64,000 bases of DNA, from positions 156,236 to 220,235 of the forward strand of contig NZ_JAKRFI010000008.1 of assembly GCF_022348165.1 (NCBI RefSeq), in the 5' to 3' direction. The first letter of the stretch is position 1, and each line of letters opens with the position of its first letter. The position numbers and the translations under genes were made by a program. This DNA comes from Halomonas sp. McH1-25. GTDB taxonomy: Bacteria > Pseudomonadota > Gammaproteobacteria > Pseudomonadales > Halomonadaceae. This document shows, piece after piece, positions 1 through 10,767 of the stretch. The notes beneath the pieces were generated by a model. It had not been told where the DNA came from and ran no database searches. It worked only from the letters and a program-made list of their open reading frames with translations.

Positions 1-168
1 CCCACCAAAGCCGCTCAACAAATCCCGCGCCAGATCCACCGCCGATCGGCCCTTTACGCCCACGCGCAGAAAGATCGCCAGCAGTTCCGCATCCGACAGC
101 GCGGCCGCCCCCAACGACAACAGCTTCTCGCGCGGTCGCTCGCCCTCGGGCCAGTCCCGAATGCCCAT
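1..168 (-). CDS. radC: DNA repair protein RadC, N-terminal part (cut by window edge)
   Basis: The minus strand opens with ATG at 168 and stays open for 56 codons to the window edge. The translation begins [17 protein letters not shown] and continues with [15 protein letters not shown] and [12 protein letters not shown], the helix-hairpin-helix-like N-terminus of RadC (UPF0758). The JAB/MPN metalloprotease-like C-terminal domain lies outside the window. RadC was named from a radiation-sensitivity locus, but its biochemical role is unsettled. It diverges from coaBC, with about 190 bp of shared upstream region, the same arrangement as in Pseudomonas and enterics. The fragment is too short to judge integrity. 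Confidence 0.9.
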   Translation of the reverse strand, partial: MGIRDWPEGERPREKLLSLGAAALSDAELLAIFLRVGVKGRSAVDLARDLLSGFGG

Positions 169-360
169 TGCCTCTCCCCGTTACCCGAAAACACCGGGAC
201 TTACATTACGCGACATCCACGACTAGCCTGAATCGGCAACCTGCTCTTTTCATGTACGCCATCACTGACAGTGCCACCGCGCCCGAACGAGTGGTCGCGC
301 TACGCAAAGGCGTGCATGTAATGGTAAGGTAACCCCCCAGGATCACTAGGATTGCTTGCC

Positions 361-1683
361 ATGTCGCATCTGGCCGGAAAGCGCATTCTGCTGGGCATCA
401 GCGCCGGCATCGCCGCCTACAAGAGCGCGCACTTGGCGCGGCTACTGAAGAAAGCCGGCGCCGAGGTTCGCGTGGTGATGACCGAGGGGGCCCAGGCGTT
501 TATCACGCCATTGACGTTGCAGGCCCTGACCGGCGAAGCGGTACGCACCTCGCTGCTCGATCCGGAGGCAGAGGCCGGCATGGGGCATATCGAGCTGGCC
601 CGTTGGGCCGAGGTGGTATTGATCGCCCCGGCCACGGCGGACCTGATGGCACGTCTCGCCCACGGCCATGCCGACGATCTGCTGACCACCCTGTGCCTGG
701 CCACCGAAGCCGACTGCCTGATGGCGCCGGCCATGAATCAAGCCATGTGGCGTCACCCGGCCACCCAGGACAATGTCACCCGCCTCGCGGAGTACGGCTG
801 GCAGCTGCTCGGCCCAGATGCAGGTGACCAGGCCTGCGGCGATATCGGCCCCGGCCGCATGCTGGAGCCCGAGGCCATCGTTGCAAGACTGACCACTCAG
901 CCGGACACGCTGCCTTTCGACTCGCCTCTTGCCGATGGACCGGACAGCGCCACGCCGGACGATGACAAGACGCTCGACGCCTTGGGCCTGACCATTACGC
1001 TGACCGCCGGGCCGACACGTGAACCGCTGGATCCTGTGCGCTACCTGACCAACCACAGCTCGGGCAAGATGGGCTACGCTCTGGCCGATGCAGCTGCCCG
1101 ACGCGGCGCCCGGGTTCGCCTGATCAGCGGCCCGGTCAACCTGCCCACGCCGGCGGGCGTCGAGCGCATCGATGTCGAATCGGCCAGCGAGATGCACGAA
1201 GCGGCACGCCAGTCGATCACCGATAGCGACATCTTCATCGGTTGCGCTGCCGTCGCCGACTATCGCGCCGAGCGATTCAGCGAGCACAAACTCAAGAAGA
1301 CACCGGGCGAAGAGACACTGATGCTGCGCCTGGTCAAGAATCCCGACATCGTTGCCGCGGTGGCCGCCGCAGAGCCACGTCCATTCGTGGTCGGTTTTGC
1401 CGCCGAGACCCGCGACGTCGAGGCCTACGCCCGCGACAAGCTGCTGCGCAAGAACCTCGACATGATCGTCGCCAACGATGTCAGTCAGGCCGGCCTTGGC
1501 TTCGGTGCCGACAAGAACGCCGCGCTGCTTTTGTGGCGCAGCGCCGCCAGCGGCACAGGCCGTCTCGAGCTGCCCGCCCAGAGCAAGGCCACCTTGGCCG
1601 ATACGATCATCGCCGTCGTCGTGGAGCGCTTTCATGCCAAGCAACACGAGACGCTGCAGACGCCCCAACAGGACACCCCATGA
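361..1683 (+). CDS. coaBC: Bifunctional phosphopantothenoylcysteine decarboxylase/phosphopantothenate-cysteine ligase
   Basis: Two steps of coenzyme A synthesis: CTP-dependent ligation of cysteine to 4'-phosphopantothenate (CoaB) and FMN-dependent decarboxylation to 4'-phosphopantetheine (CoaC). The N-terminal flavoprotein domain (about 1-185) shows the start [22 protein letters not shown], a histidine-containing segment around [10 protein letters not shown] and the PAMNQAMW substrate-recognition loop. The C-terminal CoaB domain (about 215-420) shows [28 protein letters not shown] and KNPDI. The length of 440 aa is normal for the fusion. ATG 361 is preferred over the in-frame TTG at 352 because the domain starts there. 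Its stop overlaps the dut start by ATGA, implying translational coupling. Confidence 0.97.
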   Translation: MSHLAGKRILLGISAGIAAYKSAHLARLLKKAGAEVRVVMTEGAQAFITPLTLQALTGEAVRTSLLDPEAEAGMGHIELARWAEVVLIAPATADLMARLAHGHADDLLTTLCLATEADCLMAPAMNQAMWRHPATQDNVTRLAEYGWQLLGPDAGDQACGDIGPGRMLEPEAIVARLTTQPDTLPFDSPLADGPDSATPDDDKTLDALGLTITLTAGPTREPLDPVRYLTNHSSGKMGYALADAAARRGARVRLISGPVNLPTPAGVERIDVESASEMHEAARQSITDSDIFIGCAAVADYRAERFSEHKLKKTPGEETLMLRLVKNPDIVAAVAAAEPRPFVVGFAAETRDVEAYARDKLLRKNLDMIVANDVSQAGLGFGADKNAALLLWRSAASGTGRLELPAQSKATLADTIIAVVVERFHAKQHETLQTPQQDTP

Positions 1684-2165
1684 GTGACGTTTCGACACCC
1701 GCTGCAACCCGCGGCGCCCGGCTTTCCGTCAAGATTCTCGACGAGCGGGTCCATCAATACCCGTTGCCGCACTATGCGACCCAGGGCAGCGCCGGCATGG
1801 ATCTGCGCGCGCTGCTCGATGCCCCGCTGATGCTCGCGCCCGGCGACTGCGAGCTGATACGTACCGGACTGGCCGTGCATATCGCCGATCCCGGCCTTGC
1901 CGGCCTGATCCTGCCGCGCTCGGGCCTGGGCCATAAGCATGGCATCGTGCTGGGCAACTTGGTCGGCTTGATCGACTCGGACTATCAGGGCGAGCTGATG
2001 ATTTCCGTCTGGAACCGTGGCCAGCAGCCGTTCACGCTGGAGCCCGGCGAACGTCTGGCACAATACGTGCTTGTGCCTGTGGTACAGGCCGAACTCGACG
2101 TCGTCGAGGACTTCGACGTCAGCTTGCGCGGCGAAGGCGGCTTCGGCCACTCGGGCCGCCGCTGA
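1680..2165 (+). CDS. dut: Deoxyuridine 5'-triphosphate nucleotidohydrolase (dUTPase)
   Basis: Hydrolyses dUTP to dUMP and pyrophosphate, keeping uracil out of DNA and supplying the thymidylate precursor. The 161-aa protein has the five motifs of trimeric dUTPases in order: [35 protein letters not shown] (catalytic Asp in motif 3), [10 protein letters not shown] and the C-terminal GFGHSG arm that closes over the base. The start overlaps the coaBC stop (ATGA), so the two are almost certainly cotranscribed; coaBC-dut adjacency is conserved across gammaproteobacteria. Length and motifs look normal. Confidence 0.97.
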   Translation: MSDVSTPAATRGARLSVKILDERVHQYPLPHYATQGSAGMDLRALLDAPLMLAPGDCELIRTGLAVHIADPGLAGLILPRSGLGHKHGIVLGNLVGLIDSDYQGELMISVWNRGQQPFTLEPGERLAQYVLVPVVQAELDVVEDFDVSLRGEGGFGHSGRR

Positions 2166-2259
2166 GCATGCGTATGCGCACGTTGCGTAACGCTTACAGG
2201 AAACATCCCGGCAGCGTGCCGGGAGACATAGCGACATCCGTCGACACCAAGGAGGGATC

Positions 2260-3642
2260 ATGACCCAAATAACCCCATCCATCTTCCGCGCCTATGACAT
2301 CCGCGGCATCGTGGACGACACATTGACCGACGAAAGCGTCGAGCTGATCGGTCGGGCCATCGGCAGCGAAGCCGCCAAGCGCGGCGAGTCTACCGTCGTG
2401 GTCGCCCGGGACGGGCGCCTGTCGGGCCCACGCTTCAAGGACGCTCTGACCCGTGGCCTCAACGCCGCCGGGCGAGACGTCATCGACCTCGGCATGGTAC
2501 CGACGCCGGTTCTCTACTTTGCCACTTACGTACTCGACGGCACCGCCTCGGGCGTCATGGTCACCGGCAGCCACAATCCGCCGGACTACAACGGCTTCAA
2601 GATCGTGCTGGGCGGCGAGACACTGTCCGGGGACGCCATCACCGCACTCTACGAGCGCATCAAGAACGACGACCTGGAAAGTGGCGAAGGCGCGGTGCGT
2701 GAGCACGACATTCGCGATGCCTACCTGGAACGCATTCTCGGCGACGTTACGCTGAGCCGGCCGATCAAAGCCGTGGTCGACTGCGGCAACGGCGTGACCG
2801 GCGAGCTGGGCCCCAAGCTCATCGAGCGCCTGGGCGTCGAGACGATCCGCCTGTTCGACGACATCGACGGCACCTTCCCCAACCATCACCCCGATCCCGG
2901 CAAGCTCGAGAACCTCGAAGACGTGATCGCCAAGGTCAAGGAAACCGGCGCCGACATCGGCCTGGCCTTCGACGGCGACGGCGATCGCCTGGGCGTGGTC
3001 ACACCCAAGGGCGAGGTGATCTATCCCGATCGCCTGATGATGGCTTTCTCCGAGGACATGCTGACGCGCAATCCCGGCGCCCGGGTGATCTTCGACGTCA
3101 AATGCACCAGCAACCTGGCGCAGGTGATCGAAAAGGCCGGCGGCACGCCGGAAATGTGGCGCACCGGACATTCGCTGATCAAGGCGCGCATGAAGGAGAC
3201 CGGCGCCCAACTGGCCGGCGAGATGAGCGGCCACATCTTCTTCCAGGAACGCTGGTACGGTTTCGACGACGGCATCTATGGCGCGGCGCGCCTGCTCGAG
3301 ATCCTCTCCAAGCAGGATGACGACGCCGACACCTTCTTCCATCGTTTTCCGCAGGACCTCGGTACGCCCGAGCTCAACGTCAAGGTCACCGATGACGACA
3401 AGTTCGATATCGTCGCCAAGCTGGCCAAGGAAGGCGATTTCGGCAACGATGGCGTGAAGACCACTCTGGACGGCATCCGTGTCGACTACCCCGATGGCTG
3501 GGGTCTGTGCCGCGCCTCCAACACCACGCCGGTGCTGGTGCTGCGCTTCGAAGGCAAGAACCAGGAAGCGCTCGAACGCATCCAGGCCAGTTTCCGCAAC
3601 GCGCTCAAGCAGGTGGCGCCGGATGCCGAGCTGCCATTCTAG
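2260..3642 (+). CDS. algC: Phosphomannomutase/phosphoglucomutase, AlgC family
   Basis: Interconverts hexose 1- and 6-phosphates (mannose and glucose), feeding nucleotide-sugar, LPS and exopolysaccharide synthesis. The 460-aa protein begins with PSIFRAYDIRGIVDDTL; the phosphoserine loop is TGSHNPPDYNG, the Mg-binding loop is FDGDGDRLG, the sugar-binding loop is GEMSGHIFF, and the C-terminal phosphate-binding segment is RASNTTPVLVLRFE. ATG 2260 is preceded by GGAGG about 5 bp upstream. The position between dut and argB matches Pseudomonas. The family is bifunctional in Pseudomonas; the substrate range here is inferred from similarity. Confidence 0.94.
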   Translation: MTQITPSIFRAYDIRGIVDDTLTDESVELIGRAIGSEAAKRGESTVVVARDGRLSGPRFKDALTRGLNAAGRDVIDLGMVPTPVLYFATYVLDGTASGVMVTGSHNPPDYNGFKIVLGGETLSGDAITALYERIKNDDLESGEGAVREHDIRDAYLERILGDVTLSRPIKAVVDCGNGVTGELGPKLIERLGVETIRLFDDIDGTFPNHHPDPGKLENLEDVIAKVKETGADIGLAFDGDGDRLGVVTPKGEVIYPDRLMMAFSEDMLTRNPGARVIFDVKCTSNLAQVIEKAGGTPEMWRTGHSLIKARMKETGAQLAGEMSGHIFFQERWYGFDDGIYGAARLLEILSKQDDDADTFFHRFPQDLGTPELNVKVTDDDKFDIVAKLAKEGDFGNDGVKTTLDGIRVDYPDGWGLCRASNTTPVLVLRFEGKNQEALERIQASFRNALKQVAPDAELPF

Positions 3643-3650
3643 GCCGTGCC

Positions 3651-3721
3651 TGAAAGCGCCTGCGCCTGGCGGCTTTCAGACACACCCTGAACGTCTTGTC
3701 GTCGGCCTGCGGGCCGGCGAC
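3651..3721 (+). other. Two RNA hairpins in the algC-argB gap
   Basis: Hairpin one pairs TGAAAGC (3651-3657) with GCTTTCA (3672-3678). Hairpin two pairs 3698-3707 with 3712-3721 (10 bp, one G-T wobble, TGCG loop). Neither is followed by a T-run, so intrinsic termination is doubtful; hairpin two ends 13 bp before the argB ribosome-binding site (GAGGAGA at 3734). They may be processing or stability elements. Confidence 0.35.
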
Positions 3722-3735
3722 GCGTTTGATACTGA

Positions 3736-4662
<927 letters not shown>

Positions 4663-4675
4663 ACGCCTTTATTTA

Positions 4676-4699
4676 CGCACTGCACGCCGGTGCGGTGCG
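4676..4699 (+). terminator. Hairpin downstream of argB, possible weak terminator
   Basis: CGCACTGCAC (4676-4685) pairs with GTGCGGTGCG (4690-4699) across a GCCG loop: 10 bp with one wobble, followed by TTGTCTC. The poor U-tract makes termination uncertain. It lies between the argB stop and slmA. Confidence 0.35.
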
Positions 4700-4787
4700 T
4701 TGTCTCGCCATTGAATGTTGCCGTTTGCCCTGGCTCGTCCCCCCAAGTACGATTAGCGGAACCATAAAATATTACTAGAAGAACGCC

Positions 4788-5405
4788 ATGACGCAGGCTA
4801 CTACCAAGCAGAGTCGCCGGGAGCAGATTCTCCAGGCGCTTGCGCTGATGCTCGAAGAAGATAGCGGAAAACGCATCACCACCGCTTCGCTGGCTCGTCA
4901 GGTCGGCGTTTCGGAGGCCGCCCTCTATCGCCATTTCCCGAGCAAGGCGCGCATGTTCGAGGGATTGATCGAATTCATCGAAGAAAGTCTTTTCGAGCGC
5001 ATCCGACGGATCCTCGACGAGACGTCCGACGCTCCGTCCCGTTGCCAGCATATTCTGACGCTATTGCTGGGCTTCGCCGAAAAGAATCCCGGCCTGTGCC
5101 GGCTGCTCAATGGCGATGCGCTCACCGGTGAGACCGCACGATTGCGCGTGCGCATGGGACAGCTTTTCGAGCGCCTGGAAACCCAGCTCAAGCAGGTCCT
5201 GCGCGAAGCCGAGCTACGCGATGGCTTGCGCACCACCCTGCCGGTCTCGTCGGCGGCCAACCTGCTGCTGGCCTACGCCGAGGGGCGCATCGGCCAGTAC
5301 GTACGCAGCGACTTCAAGCGGCTACCCACGGAGTACTGGAGCGAACAGTGGTCGCTATTGTCCAGTCAGCTCCTTGCCCCGATCCCGACGATAGCCCGCG
5401 CCTGA
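4788..5405 (+). CDS. slmA: Nucleoid occlusion factor SlmA (TetR family)
   Basis: Binds SLM sites spread over the chromosome and blocks FtsZ ring assembly over the nucleoid. The 205-aa protein starts [17 protein letters not shown], then a TetR-type helix-turn-helix ([24 protein letters not shown], roughly 31-54) and the SlmA-typical [30 protein letters not shown] and [18 protein letters not shown]. Synteny with coaBC-dut-algC-argB supports orthology. ATG 4788 is the first Met; no strong Shine-Dalgarno is visible (AGAAG nearby). SlmA function here would act together with the MinCDE system at 45-47 kb. Confidence 0.95.
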   Translation: MTQATTKQSRREQILQALALMLEEDSGKRITTASLARQVGVSEAALYRHFPSKARMFEGLIEFIEESLFERIRRILDETSDAPSRCQHILTLLLGFAEKNPGLCRLLNGDALTGETARLRVRMGQLFERLETQLKQVLREAELRDGLRTTLPVSSAANLLLAYAEGRIGQYVRSDFKRLPTEYWSEQWSLLSSQLLAPIPTIARA

Positions 5406-5430
5406 GCTGATCGCGCCGTCCTGATACGCA

Positions 5431-5464
5431 AAAGCGCCCGGCAATCTCTTGCCGGGCGCTTTCA
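5431..5464. terminator. Bidirectional intrinsic terminator between slmA and rpoH
   Basis: A perfect 14-bp stem pairs 5431-5444 with 5449-5462 across a TCTC loop. Flanking A and T runs give a U-tract in both directions, serving the convergent slmA and rpoH genes. Confidence 0.9.
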
Positions 5465-5495
5465 TCGGGCGGAACTCTCGTTTCTAGCGCCGCCG

Positions 5496-6362
5496 TCAGG
5501 CGGCCATTGCCTCGCCCAGTTGCTGACGAATCTTCTTCATGGCGTTCTTTTCGAGCTGCCGGATACGTTCGGCGGAAACACCATAGACATCGGCCAACTC
5601 GTGCAGCGTGGCCTTGTCTTCGGCCAGCCAACGGCTCTGCAGAATGTGGCGTGAGCGTTCGTCGAGGCTAGCCAGAGCATCCTGCAGGCGGCGGGTGGAA
5701 TCCTCTTCCCAGTCGCTGTCCTCGAGCTGGACTGCCGGGTCGTAGCGGGTATCCTCGAGAAAGTGCACCGGCGCCTGGTAGGTCTGCTCTTCGTCGTCGG
5801 AGGGCGAAGCATCGAAGCCGGCATCGAATGCCGAGAGACGCCCTTCCATCTCGCGCACCACCTCGGGCTTGACGTCGAGATCCTTGGCGATGGCATCGAC
5901 TTCGTCATTGTTCAACCAGGCCAGGCGCTTCTTGGCGCTACGCAGATTGAAGAACAGCTTGCGCTGGGCCTTGGTGGTAGCGATCTTGACGATGCGCCAG
6001 TTGCGCAGCACGAATTCGTGAATTTCCGCTTTGATCCAGTGCACCGCGAAGGAGACCAGACGCACGCCCTGATTCGGGTCGAAGCGCTTGACCGCCTTCA
6101 TCAGGCCGACGTTGCCCTCCTGGATTAGATCGGCCTGCGGCAGCCCATAGCCGGAATAACTGCGTGCAATATGCACGACGAAACGCAGATGCGACATGAC
6201 CAGACGGCGTGCAGCCTCCAGGTCGTTGTGCTCATGCAGACGAAAGGCCAGTTCGCGCTCTTCCTCGACAGTCAGCACGGAAATGCTGTTGACTGCCTGG
6301 ATGTAGCCATTCAGATCATGGCCCGGCGAAAGCTGGCCAATAGGCTGAAGACTGGTGCTCAT
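5496..6362 (-). CDS. rpoH: RNA polymerase heat-shock sigma factor RpoH (sigma 32)
   Basis: Directs RNA polymerase to heat-shock promoters. The 288-aa protein has region 2 with [19 protein letters not shown] (core binding and -10 recognition), the RpoH box QRKLFFNLR at 133-141 that separates sigma-32 from other group 3 factors, and a region 4 helix-turn-helix at [20 protein letters not shown]. The start chosen is ATG 6362 ([11 protein letters not shown]), preceded by GGAG nine bases upstream; an upstream ATG at 6401 would add a 13-residue tail of no family similarity. The ftsY-ftsE-ftsX-rpoH order is conserved in enterics and pseudomonads. Confidence 0.96.
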   Translation of the reverse strand: MSTSLQPIGQLSPGHDLNGYIQAVNSISVLTVEEERELAFRLHEHNDLEAARRLVMSHLRFVVHIARSYSGYGLPQADLIQEGNVGLMKAVKRFDPNQGVRLVSFAVHWIKAEIHEFVLRNWRIVKIATTKAQRKLFFNLRSAKKRLAWLNNDEVDAIAKDLDVKPEVVREMEGRLSAFDAGFDASPSDDEEQTYQAPVHFLEDTRYDPAVQLEDSDWEEDSTRRLQDALASLDERSRHILQSRWLAEDKATLHELADVYGVSAERIRQLEKNAMKKIRQQLGEAMAA

Positions 6363-6434
6363 GCAGGATGTCTCCATGTTGCCCAAGAAGCGGGGAGCCA
6401 TGCTATGGCTCGACCCAACAATAATTAGACGCCT

Positions 6435-6463
6435 AACATAGCTGTGCGATCATAGGACCGCAA
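6435..6463 (-). promoter_or_regulatory. Candidate sigma-70 promoter for rpoH
   Basis: On the minus strand TTGCGG (6463-6458) is followed after 17 bp by TATGTT (6440-6435), about 75 bp upstream of the rpoH start, in an AT-richer patch after the ftsX stop. Assigned by eye. Confidence 0.4.
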
Positions 6464-6521
6464 CTACAGCGTGAAGTTCCACCAACTGCAAGACAGTCAA
6501 CGATCGCCTTGCCTGCTCAGG

Positions 6522-7541
6522 TTAGCGCGGCCGGATGTCCTTTAGATGACGGCTCACCGCTATCCAGCTACCCAACCAGCCTAGTAGTGTACTAGAAACC
6601 AACAAGATTGCCGAACCTTCCGTCCCCAGCGACGGCATGACGAAGGTTGCCCCGTAGCTCTGCGCCAGTGCCTGAACCGGTGCGGCCAACCACTGTCCTC
6701 CCAAGGTCAACATGCCCCAGGCCAGCAGCCCCCCGCCCAAGCCGTACCAGGCCCCACTGTACAGGAAGGGACGGCGCACGAAGGCATGGGTGGCGCCGAT
6801 CAGCGTCACTACTTCGATCTCCTGACGGCGGCTCTCCACCGCCAGTCGGATGGTGTTGCCAACGATCAGCAATACGCCGAGACCAAACAATACACCCAGC
6901 GCCAAGGTCAGACGTTGACCCAGCTCAGCCAGACGATTCAGCCGTTCGAGCCAGGCCATGTCCAGGCGCACCTCATCGACGCCCTCGACATCGTCCAACT
7001 GCCCGCTCAGCTCATTCACGGCCTGCGGAGACACGTCGCGGGGCGAGACGATGATACTCGCCGGCAGCGGATTCTCCTCCAGTTCGCTCAGCGCATCCTC
7101 GAGCCCCAGGGCCTGCTGGAATTCGGCCATGCCTTCGGCCGCCGTGACCAGCCGGGCACCGGCCACGCCGGGTTGGGCACGCAGCGTATCGGCCACGTCC
7201 ATGGCCTGATGTTCCCCGAGCGAGGCCGACAGGTAGACCGTCAACGTGGCGCTCTCGTCGAGCTCGGTATCCAGCGCCTTGGCGCTGTCCATGACCAACC
7301 ACAGAGCGCAGGGCAGGATCAGAGCGATGGCAATGGCCACCATGGTCAGCAGGCTGCCCAACGGCCGACGTAACAGCCGATGCGCACTGTCGCGGGCCAT
7401 GGCCCGATGGTGGCGGCTCCAGGCGCGCAACCGACTATCCAGCCCGGTGCGATGACTACGCGCACCTCGTCGCGGCGCGGCGGCACGGGACGCCGGCGCC
7501 GCGGCTCGTCCTTCATTGCGTCTGGAAGCACCGGAGCTCAT
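6522..7541 (-). CDS. ftsX: Cell division protein FtsX (ABC transporter permease-like)
   Basis: Membrane partner of FtsE; the complex acts at the septum and controls periplasmic cell-wall hydrolase activation through EnvC-type proteins. The 339-aa protein has a long basic N-terminal cytoplasmic extension (about 60 residues rich in Arg and Ala), a first membrane helix at SLLTMVAIAIALILPCALWL, a periplasmic loop, and three C-terminal helices (LTLALGVLFGLGVLLIVGNT onward). The start overlaps the ftsE stop by ATGA. Architecture and context leave little doubt. The N-terminal extension is somewhat longer than in E. coli and is likely poorly structured. Confidence 0.95.
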   Translation of the reverse strand: MSSGASRRNEGRAAAPASRAAAPRRGARSHRTGLDSRLRAWSRHHRAMARDSAHRLLRRPLGSLLTMVAIAIALILPCALWLVMDSAKALDTELDESATLTVYLSASLGEHQAMDVADTLRAQPGVAGARLVTAAEGMAEFQQALGLEDALSELEENPLPASIIVSPRDVSPQAVNELSGQLDDVEGVDEVRLDMAWLERLNRLAELGQRLTLALGVLFGLGVLLIVGNTIRLAVESRRQEIEVVTLIGATHAFVRRPFLYSGAWYGLGGGLLAWGMLTLGGQWLAAPVQALAQSYGATFVMPSLGTEGSAILLVSSTLLGWLGSWIAVSRHLKDIRPR

Positions 7542-8218
7542 ACGGCCTCCCGGGCGGCATGTTCGTCGGCGATCAGACGACCATCGCGTAGCCGCAATAC
7601 CCGATGGCGCAGCCGGGCGATCAGCGCCAGATCGTGACTGGCGATCATGACCGTGGTGCCGATACGGTTGAAGTCCTCGAACAGACGCATGATATCGGCC
7701 GATAGCTGGGGATCGAGGTTGCCCGTCGGTTCGTCGGCCAGCAGCAGCGCCGGCTTGTTGACCACCGCCCGCGCAATGCCGATACGCTGCTGCTCACCGC
7801 CGGAGAGTTCGATGGGCAATGCCTTCTCGCGATGCAACAGGCCGACCTTGTCGAGGGCGGCCCGCACGCGCCGGGCCGCCTCGTGAGGCTCGACGCCCTG
7901 GATTTCGAGAGGCAGCGCCACGTTGGCGAACACGTCGCGGTCGAAGAGCAACTGGTGATCCTGAAAGACTACACCGATCTGTCGTCGGTAGAAGGGAATC
8001 TGGCTGGTATGCAGCCGGTCGATATCGTAGCCGGCCACCAGGATACGCCCCCGGGAGGGACGCTCGAGACGCATGATCAGGCGCAGCAACGAGCTCTTGC
8101 CGGCCCCCGAATGACCGGTCAGGAAGACCATCTCACCGCGCTGCACACTGAAATTGATGTCGGCGAGCGCCTCGAAGCGCCCACCGTAACGCTTGCCAAC
8201 ATGCTCGAAAGCGATCAT
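7538..8218 (-). CDS. ftsE: Cell division ATP-binding protein FtsE
   Basis: ABC-type ATPase that drives FtsX at the divisome. The 226-aa protein has Walker [11 protein letters not shown]-loop VVFQDHQLL, signature [14 protein letters not shown], Walker [13 protein letters not shown] and the switch His in ASHDLAL. Its start overlaps the ftsY stop (8215-8218) and its stop overlaps the ftsX start, both by ATGA, so ftsY-ftsE-ftsX form one tightly coupled minus-strand operon. Length is typical (222-226 aa). Confidence 0.97.
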   Translation of the reverse strand: MIAFEHVGKRYGGRFEALADINFSVQRGEMVFLTGHSGAGKSSLLRLIMRLERPSRGRILVAGYDIDRLHTSQIPFYRRQIGVVFQDHQLLFDRDVFANVALPLEIQGVEPHEAARRVRAALDKVGLLHREKALPIELSGGEQQRIGIARAVVNKPALLLADEPTGNLDPQLSADIMRLFEDFNRIGTTVMIASHDLALIARLRHRVLRLRDGRLIADEHAAREAV

Positions 8219-9735
8219 GCCGCGTTCTCGTCATCCTGCGAGAACAGTGCGTTGACGAAATCATCCGCCGCGAAGGGACGCAGATCGTCCAGCGTTTCGC
8301 CGACGCCGATGTAGCGGATCGGCGTACCCAGCTGCTTGGCCAGGGCGAAGATGATCCCACCCTTGGCGGTGCCATCGAGCTTGGTCAGGGTAATGCCGGT
8401 GACCGGGATCGCCTCGTTGAAAGTGCTCGCCTGGGCCAGGGCGTTCTGGCCGGTCCCGGCATCGAGCACCAACATCACTTCATGAGGCGCCGCCTCGTCG
8501 AGCTTGGCCATTACCCGACGCACCTTCTTGAGCTCCTCCATGAGGTGGCCCTTGTTATGCAGTCGCCCGGCCGTATCGGCAATCAGCACATCGACCTTAC
8601 GCGCCTTGGCTGCAGCCAGGGCATCGTAAATCACCGAGGCACTGTCGGCGCCGGTATGCTGGGCGACGACCGGCACGTTGTTGCGCTCGCCCCAGACCTT
8701 GAGCTGCTCCACCGCGGCGGCGCGGAAAGTGTCGCCGGCAGCGAGCATGACACTACGCCCCTCGCCCTGGAAGCGCTTGGTCAGCTTGCCGATGGTGGTG
8801 GTCTTGCCGACCCCGTTGACGCCGACCATGAGGATCACGAACGGCCCCTCGCCCTTGGGTGGCAGCGCCAGCGGCGTGGCCACCGGAGCGAGCAGTTCGG
8901 TCAGCTCTTCCTGCAGCGCCCGATAGAGCGCCTGAGGATCGTTGAGCTCCTTGCGCGAGACCCGGGCCGACAGGTTGTCGATGATCTCGGTGGTCGCTTC
9001 GATGCCGACGTCGGCCATCAGCAGCTGGGTCTCGAGATCCTCCATGAGTTCGTCGTCGATCTGTTTCTTGCCCAGAAACAGGTTGGCCAGGCCGTCGGTC
9101 AGGTTGGCGCGCGTCTTGCCCAGACCAGCCTTGATGCGTGAAAACCAGCCCCGCTTCTCACTCTTGGGCTTGTCGCGCCCGGCCGTGGCCGCCGAGGTAT
9201 CGTGGGGCACCTCGGCGACGCTGCCACCGTCGATGCCGCCCGCCTCTTCCTGACGGCGCACTTCCTCATGAGCCTCGTCGGCCGCCTGAGCCTGCGTATC
9301 CGCCTTGACTTCGTCATCACGGGCGTCGCCAACGTCCGCTGTCGTCGCTTCGGGCTCGGGCGCCAGCGGCTCCCCTTCCGTCACTGACGCCTCATCCTCC
9401 GTCAACGCTTCGTCGGCAGGCAGTTCGGCATCGGGCCGCTTCACCTCCTCGGCCAGCGACTCGTGCGGAGTGTCCACCGGCACTTCATCGAGCGCAGTGT
9501 GGGCTTCGCCCGTGGCCAGCTCGCCATCGAGCGCCTCACGAGAGGCTTCCTGCTCCAGTTCGTCGGGACGATACTCCGCCGCCTGCTGGGCCTCGGGGTC
9601 GTGTTCGCGTACCGCCTCTGCCGCGGCGGGTTCCTCATCGGCAGTGCGCTCCTCGGCCTCAGTGGCCTGTTGCTGCTCGAGCGCTTCCTGCTGATCAGAT
9701 TCCTGCTTCTTCTTGCGCTTGAAAAAACCGAACAT
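8215..9735 (-). CDS. ftsY: Signal recognition particle receptor FtsY
   Basis: GTPase receptor that docks SRP-ribosome complexes at the inner membrane and passes them to SecYEG. The 506-aa protein starts [11 protein letters not shown], a basic membrane-binding stretch, followed by an A domain of about 190 residues dominated by Glu, Asp and Ala. The NG domain follows: an N domain with [16 protein letters not shown], then G1 [26 protein letters not shown]3 [17 protein letters not shown]4 [10 protein letters not shown] and the closing [12 protein letters not shown]. The partner Ffh is encoded at 33.4-34.8 kb. The gene diverges from rsmD, the conserved arrangement. Confidence 0.96.
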   Translation of the reverse strand: MFGFFKRKKKQESDQQEALEQQQATEAEERTADEEPAAAEAVREHDPEAQQAAEYRPDELEQEASREALDGELATGEAHTALDEVPVDTPHESLAEEVKRPDAELPADEALTEDEASVTEGEPLAPEPEATTADVGDARDDEVKADTQAQAADEAHEEVRRQEEAGGIDGGSVAEVPHDTSAATAGRDKPKSEKRGWFSRIKAGLGKTRANLTDGLANLFLGKKQIDDELMEDLETQLLMADVGIEATTEIIDNLSARVSRKELNDPQALYRALQEELTELLAPVATPLALPPKGEGPFVILMVGVNGVGKTTTIGKLTKRFQGEGRSVMLAAGDTFRAAAVEQLKVWGERNNVPVVAQHTGADSASVIYDALAAAKARKVDVLIADTAGRLHNKGHLMEELKKVRRVMAKLDEAAPHEVMLVLDAGTGQNALAQASTFNEAIPVTGITLTKLDGTAKGGIIFALAKQLGTPIRYIGVGETLDDLRPFAADDFVNALFSQDDENAA

Positions 9736-9827
9736 GGGCGAGTTCTATGCTGTAGAGGTTGTGAATCGAACCATCCTATCACTGTGCACTACCACTGTGG
9801 ATAAGGCACACGTACAATCCAGCGACC

Positions 9828-10457
9828 ATGACCCGACAACGCCCCTCCCGCAACCGCCGCCGCCCAGCCACGTCCACGCCGGACCGGCCGCGTGGAAAAC
9901 TACGCATCATCGGTGGCCGCTTTCGTCGCCGGCTGCTTCCGGTGGCCGACAGCCCCGGCCTGCGCCCGACGCCCGACCGGGTCCGCGAGACCCTATTCAA
10001 CTGGCTGGCCTTCGACCTGGCCGGTCGTCGCGTCCTGGATCTCTTCGCCGGCACTGGCGCGCTCGGCCTGGAAGCCCTGTCGCGCGGCGCCGATCAGACG
10101 CGTTTCGTCGAGACCAATGCCGAAGTCGCGCGCCTGATCGAGGCCAACCTGGCCACGCTGGGCGCTACCGGCCAGGTCGTGGTGCGCAATGCGCTCGACT
10201 TTCTGAACGAGCCCGCCACGCCTTTCGACGTCGTGTTCCTGGATCCTCCGTTTCGCCGGGATCTGGCCGGACCGGCCTGCGATTTGCTCGAGCGTCGAGG
10301 CTGGCTGGCTGACGATGCGCTGATCTACGTTGAAACCGAGGCTGGCTTGCCACCCCAAGTGCCGGGATGCTGGACGCTGCATCGCGAGGTCAAGGCGGGC
10401 GATAGCCACGGCCGGCTCTATCGACGCACGCCGTCAGCCTTTGGAGACGCTTGCTGA
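9828..10457 (+). CDS. rsmD: 16S rRNA (guanine966-N2)-methyltransferase
   Basis: Methylates G966 in the 30S subunit using S-adenosylmethionine. The 209-aa protein has a basic N-terminus, then GKLRIIGGRFRRRLL and LRPTPDRVRETLFNWL (RsmD signature), SAM-binding motif I VLDLFAGTGALGLEALSRGA and the catalytic motif IV FLDPPF characteristic of N2/N6 amino methyltransferases. It diverges from ftsY as in E. coli and pseudomonads. ATG 9828 lacks a strong Shine-Dalgarno, but no alternative start fits better. Confidence 0.94.
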   Translation: MTRQRPSRNRRRPATSTPDRPRGKLRIIGGRFRRRLLPVADSPGLRPTPDRVRETLFNWLAFDLAGRRVLDLFAGTGALGLEALSRGADQTRFVETNAEVARLIEANLATLGATGQVVVRNALDFLNEPATPFDVVFLDPPFRRDLAGPACDLLERRGWLADDALIYVETEAGLPPQVPGCWTLHREVKAGDSHGRLYRRTPSAFGDAC

Positions 10458-10527
10458 GCGGCAGGACGCAGCGTACGCTGGCGGCTGGCCAGTCGTGCCA
10501 GACTACGCAAGACATCAGGAGAATAGG

Positions 10528-10728
10528 ATGAGCATCGAACTCTTCAACCAGCTCGAGCAGAAAGTCGCCAATGCGGTCGAATCGCTGGAAATGCTAAAAA
10601 TGGAAGCCGAGGAACTCCGCGAGGAGAATGCCCGGCTCAAGCAGGAACATCAGGAATGGGAACGTCGCCTCAATGGCTTGCTGGACAAGTTCCGCGAGCT
10701 GGAAAGCAGCGAAACCAGCGTCTCCTGA
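10528..10728 (+). CDS. zapB: Cell division protein ZapB
   Basis: Small coiled-coil protein that joins the Z-ring through ZapA and links it to the terminus-binding MatP. The 66-aa product starts MSIELFNQLEQKVANAVESLEML and is predicted to be one continuous coiled coil with Leu/Ile heptads (EELREENARLKQEHQEWERR). AGGAG lies 7 bp before ATG 10528. Length and sequence pattern match the ZapB family (about 65-80 aa). It is one of several division genes in this window. Confidence 0.88.
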   Translation: MSIELFNQLEQKVANAVESLEMLKMEAEELREENARLKQEHQEWERRLNGLLDKFRELESSETSVS

Positions 10729-10767
10729 ACGCCAGTAAGCGCTCCTGCTGTTCTGCGCCGGCCGGGC

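Noticed and set aside
442..1707. 421-aa open frame antisense to coaBC
   Set aside because: Antisense shadow caused by high GC; low-complexity translation, no start context, and the plus strand holds a certain gene.
2194..3342. 382-aa minus frame opposite algC
   Set aside because: Mirror of the algC codon pattern; no recognisable domain.
4788..5405. Possible generic TetR repressor reading for the slmA gene
   Set aside because: Synteny and SlmA-specific segments outweigh a generic TetR call.
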